A stretch of DNA of 6,160 nucleotides from Planctomycetota bacterium (GTDB lineage: Bacteria; Planctomycetota; Phycisphaerae; WQYP01): NCBI GenBank assembly GCA_021826605.1, contig JAKAZF010000187.1:1-6160 (forward strand), read 5' to 3'. Below, piece by piece: positions 6,045-6,160 of this stretch; the first letter of the stretch is position 1, and each line of letters opens with the position of its first letter. The notes beneath the pieces were generated by a model. The model worked only from the letters and a program-made list of their open reading frames with translations. It did not search any database and was not told the origin of the DNA. Made by a program: the position numbers and the translations under genes.

Positions 6045-6160
6045 CTAAAACACATCATTGCTATCGCGTCCATTCGGATTGAGGGCTTCTATGGCCGCCC
6101 TTTGTTCGTGCGTCAAGATCGCTTCTTGGCTGTGCTTTGGATGGCACCTCCCGCGTCCGG
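6045..6160 (-). CDS. Possible 3' end of a convergent gene (partial, runs off the right edge)
   Basis: On the minus strand a frame is open from the window edge to a TAG at 6045-6047. Its 37 residues include QEAILTHEQRAAIEAL, a helical, Glu/Ala/Leu-rich segment, then a polar tail ending SNDVF. The LTxEQRAAIEAL type of sequence is common in real bacterial proteins, and the other frames here read poorly. If real, it converges on the giant gene with only 13 bp between the two stop codons. Too little is visible to name a family. The frame is short, so chance remains possible. Confidence 0.45.
   Translation of the reverse strand, partial: GRGRCHPKHSQEAILTHEQRAAIEALNPNGRDSNDVF
6082..6101 (+). terminator. 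Weak stem-loop downstream of the giant gene
   Basis: AGGGC (6082-6086) pairs with GCCCT (6097-6101) across a 10-nt loop and is followed by TTGTTCG. It could end the giant gene's transcript, but the stem is short, the T-run is broken, and it would lie inside the putative convergent gene. Confidence 0.2.

Noticed and set aside
6091..6160. New plus-strand gene starting at ATG 6091 with GAGGG upstream
   Set aside because: The translation is Cys/Trp-rich and unlike a protein N-terminus; the minus frame over the same bases is more convincing.

Overview
The window reads as chromosomal DNA from a moderately GC-rich bacterium. A planctomycete, possibly of the Phycisphaerae type, is my best guess. This is an inference from a short N-terminal CxxC...CxxC zinc ribbon fused to a membrane anchor and GloVer-like repeats, and from palindromic intergenic DNA. 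No rRNA or other marker gene fixes the taxonomy.

Layout: (1) Positions 1-211 hold no gene I can prove. They contain tandem, hairpin-forming repeat units spaced about 43 bp apart, at least one of which shows a compensatory base-pair change, followed by a dyad that overlaps a weak promoter candidate. (2) Positions 212-1180 encode a complete cytoplasmic carbohydrate esterase family 7 (acetyl xylan esterase / cephalosporin C deacetylase) enzyme with all catalytic motifs intact. (3) Positions 1181-1504 are a 324-bp intergenic stretch with several palindromes and no convincing gene. (4) A good sigma70-type promoter (TTGACG, 17 bp, TATAGT) and a strong Shine-Dalgarno drive a single 1489-residue protein (1562-6031). 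It has a zinc ribbon, one transmembrane helix, a proline-rich linker and three large beta-repeat modules that I interpret as tandem beta-propellers. (5) Positions 6032-6160 probably contain the 3' end of a convergent minus-strand gene that runs out of the window.

The two main genes share a strand. They are separated by about 380 bp and the second has its own promoter, so they look like independent transcription units, and nothing shows that they work together. The esterase would remove acetyl groups from small sugar esters in the cytoplasm. The giant protein is predicted to sit in the cytoplasmic membrane with its zinc ribbon inside and about 1400 residues outside. The giant protein and the palindrome array at the left edge are the least ordinary parts of the window.
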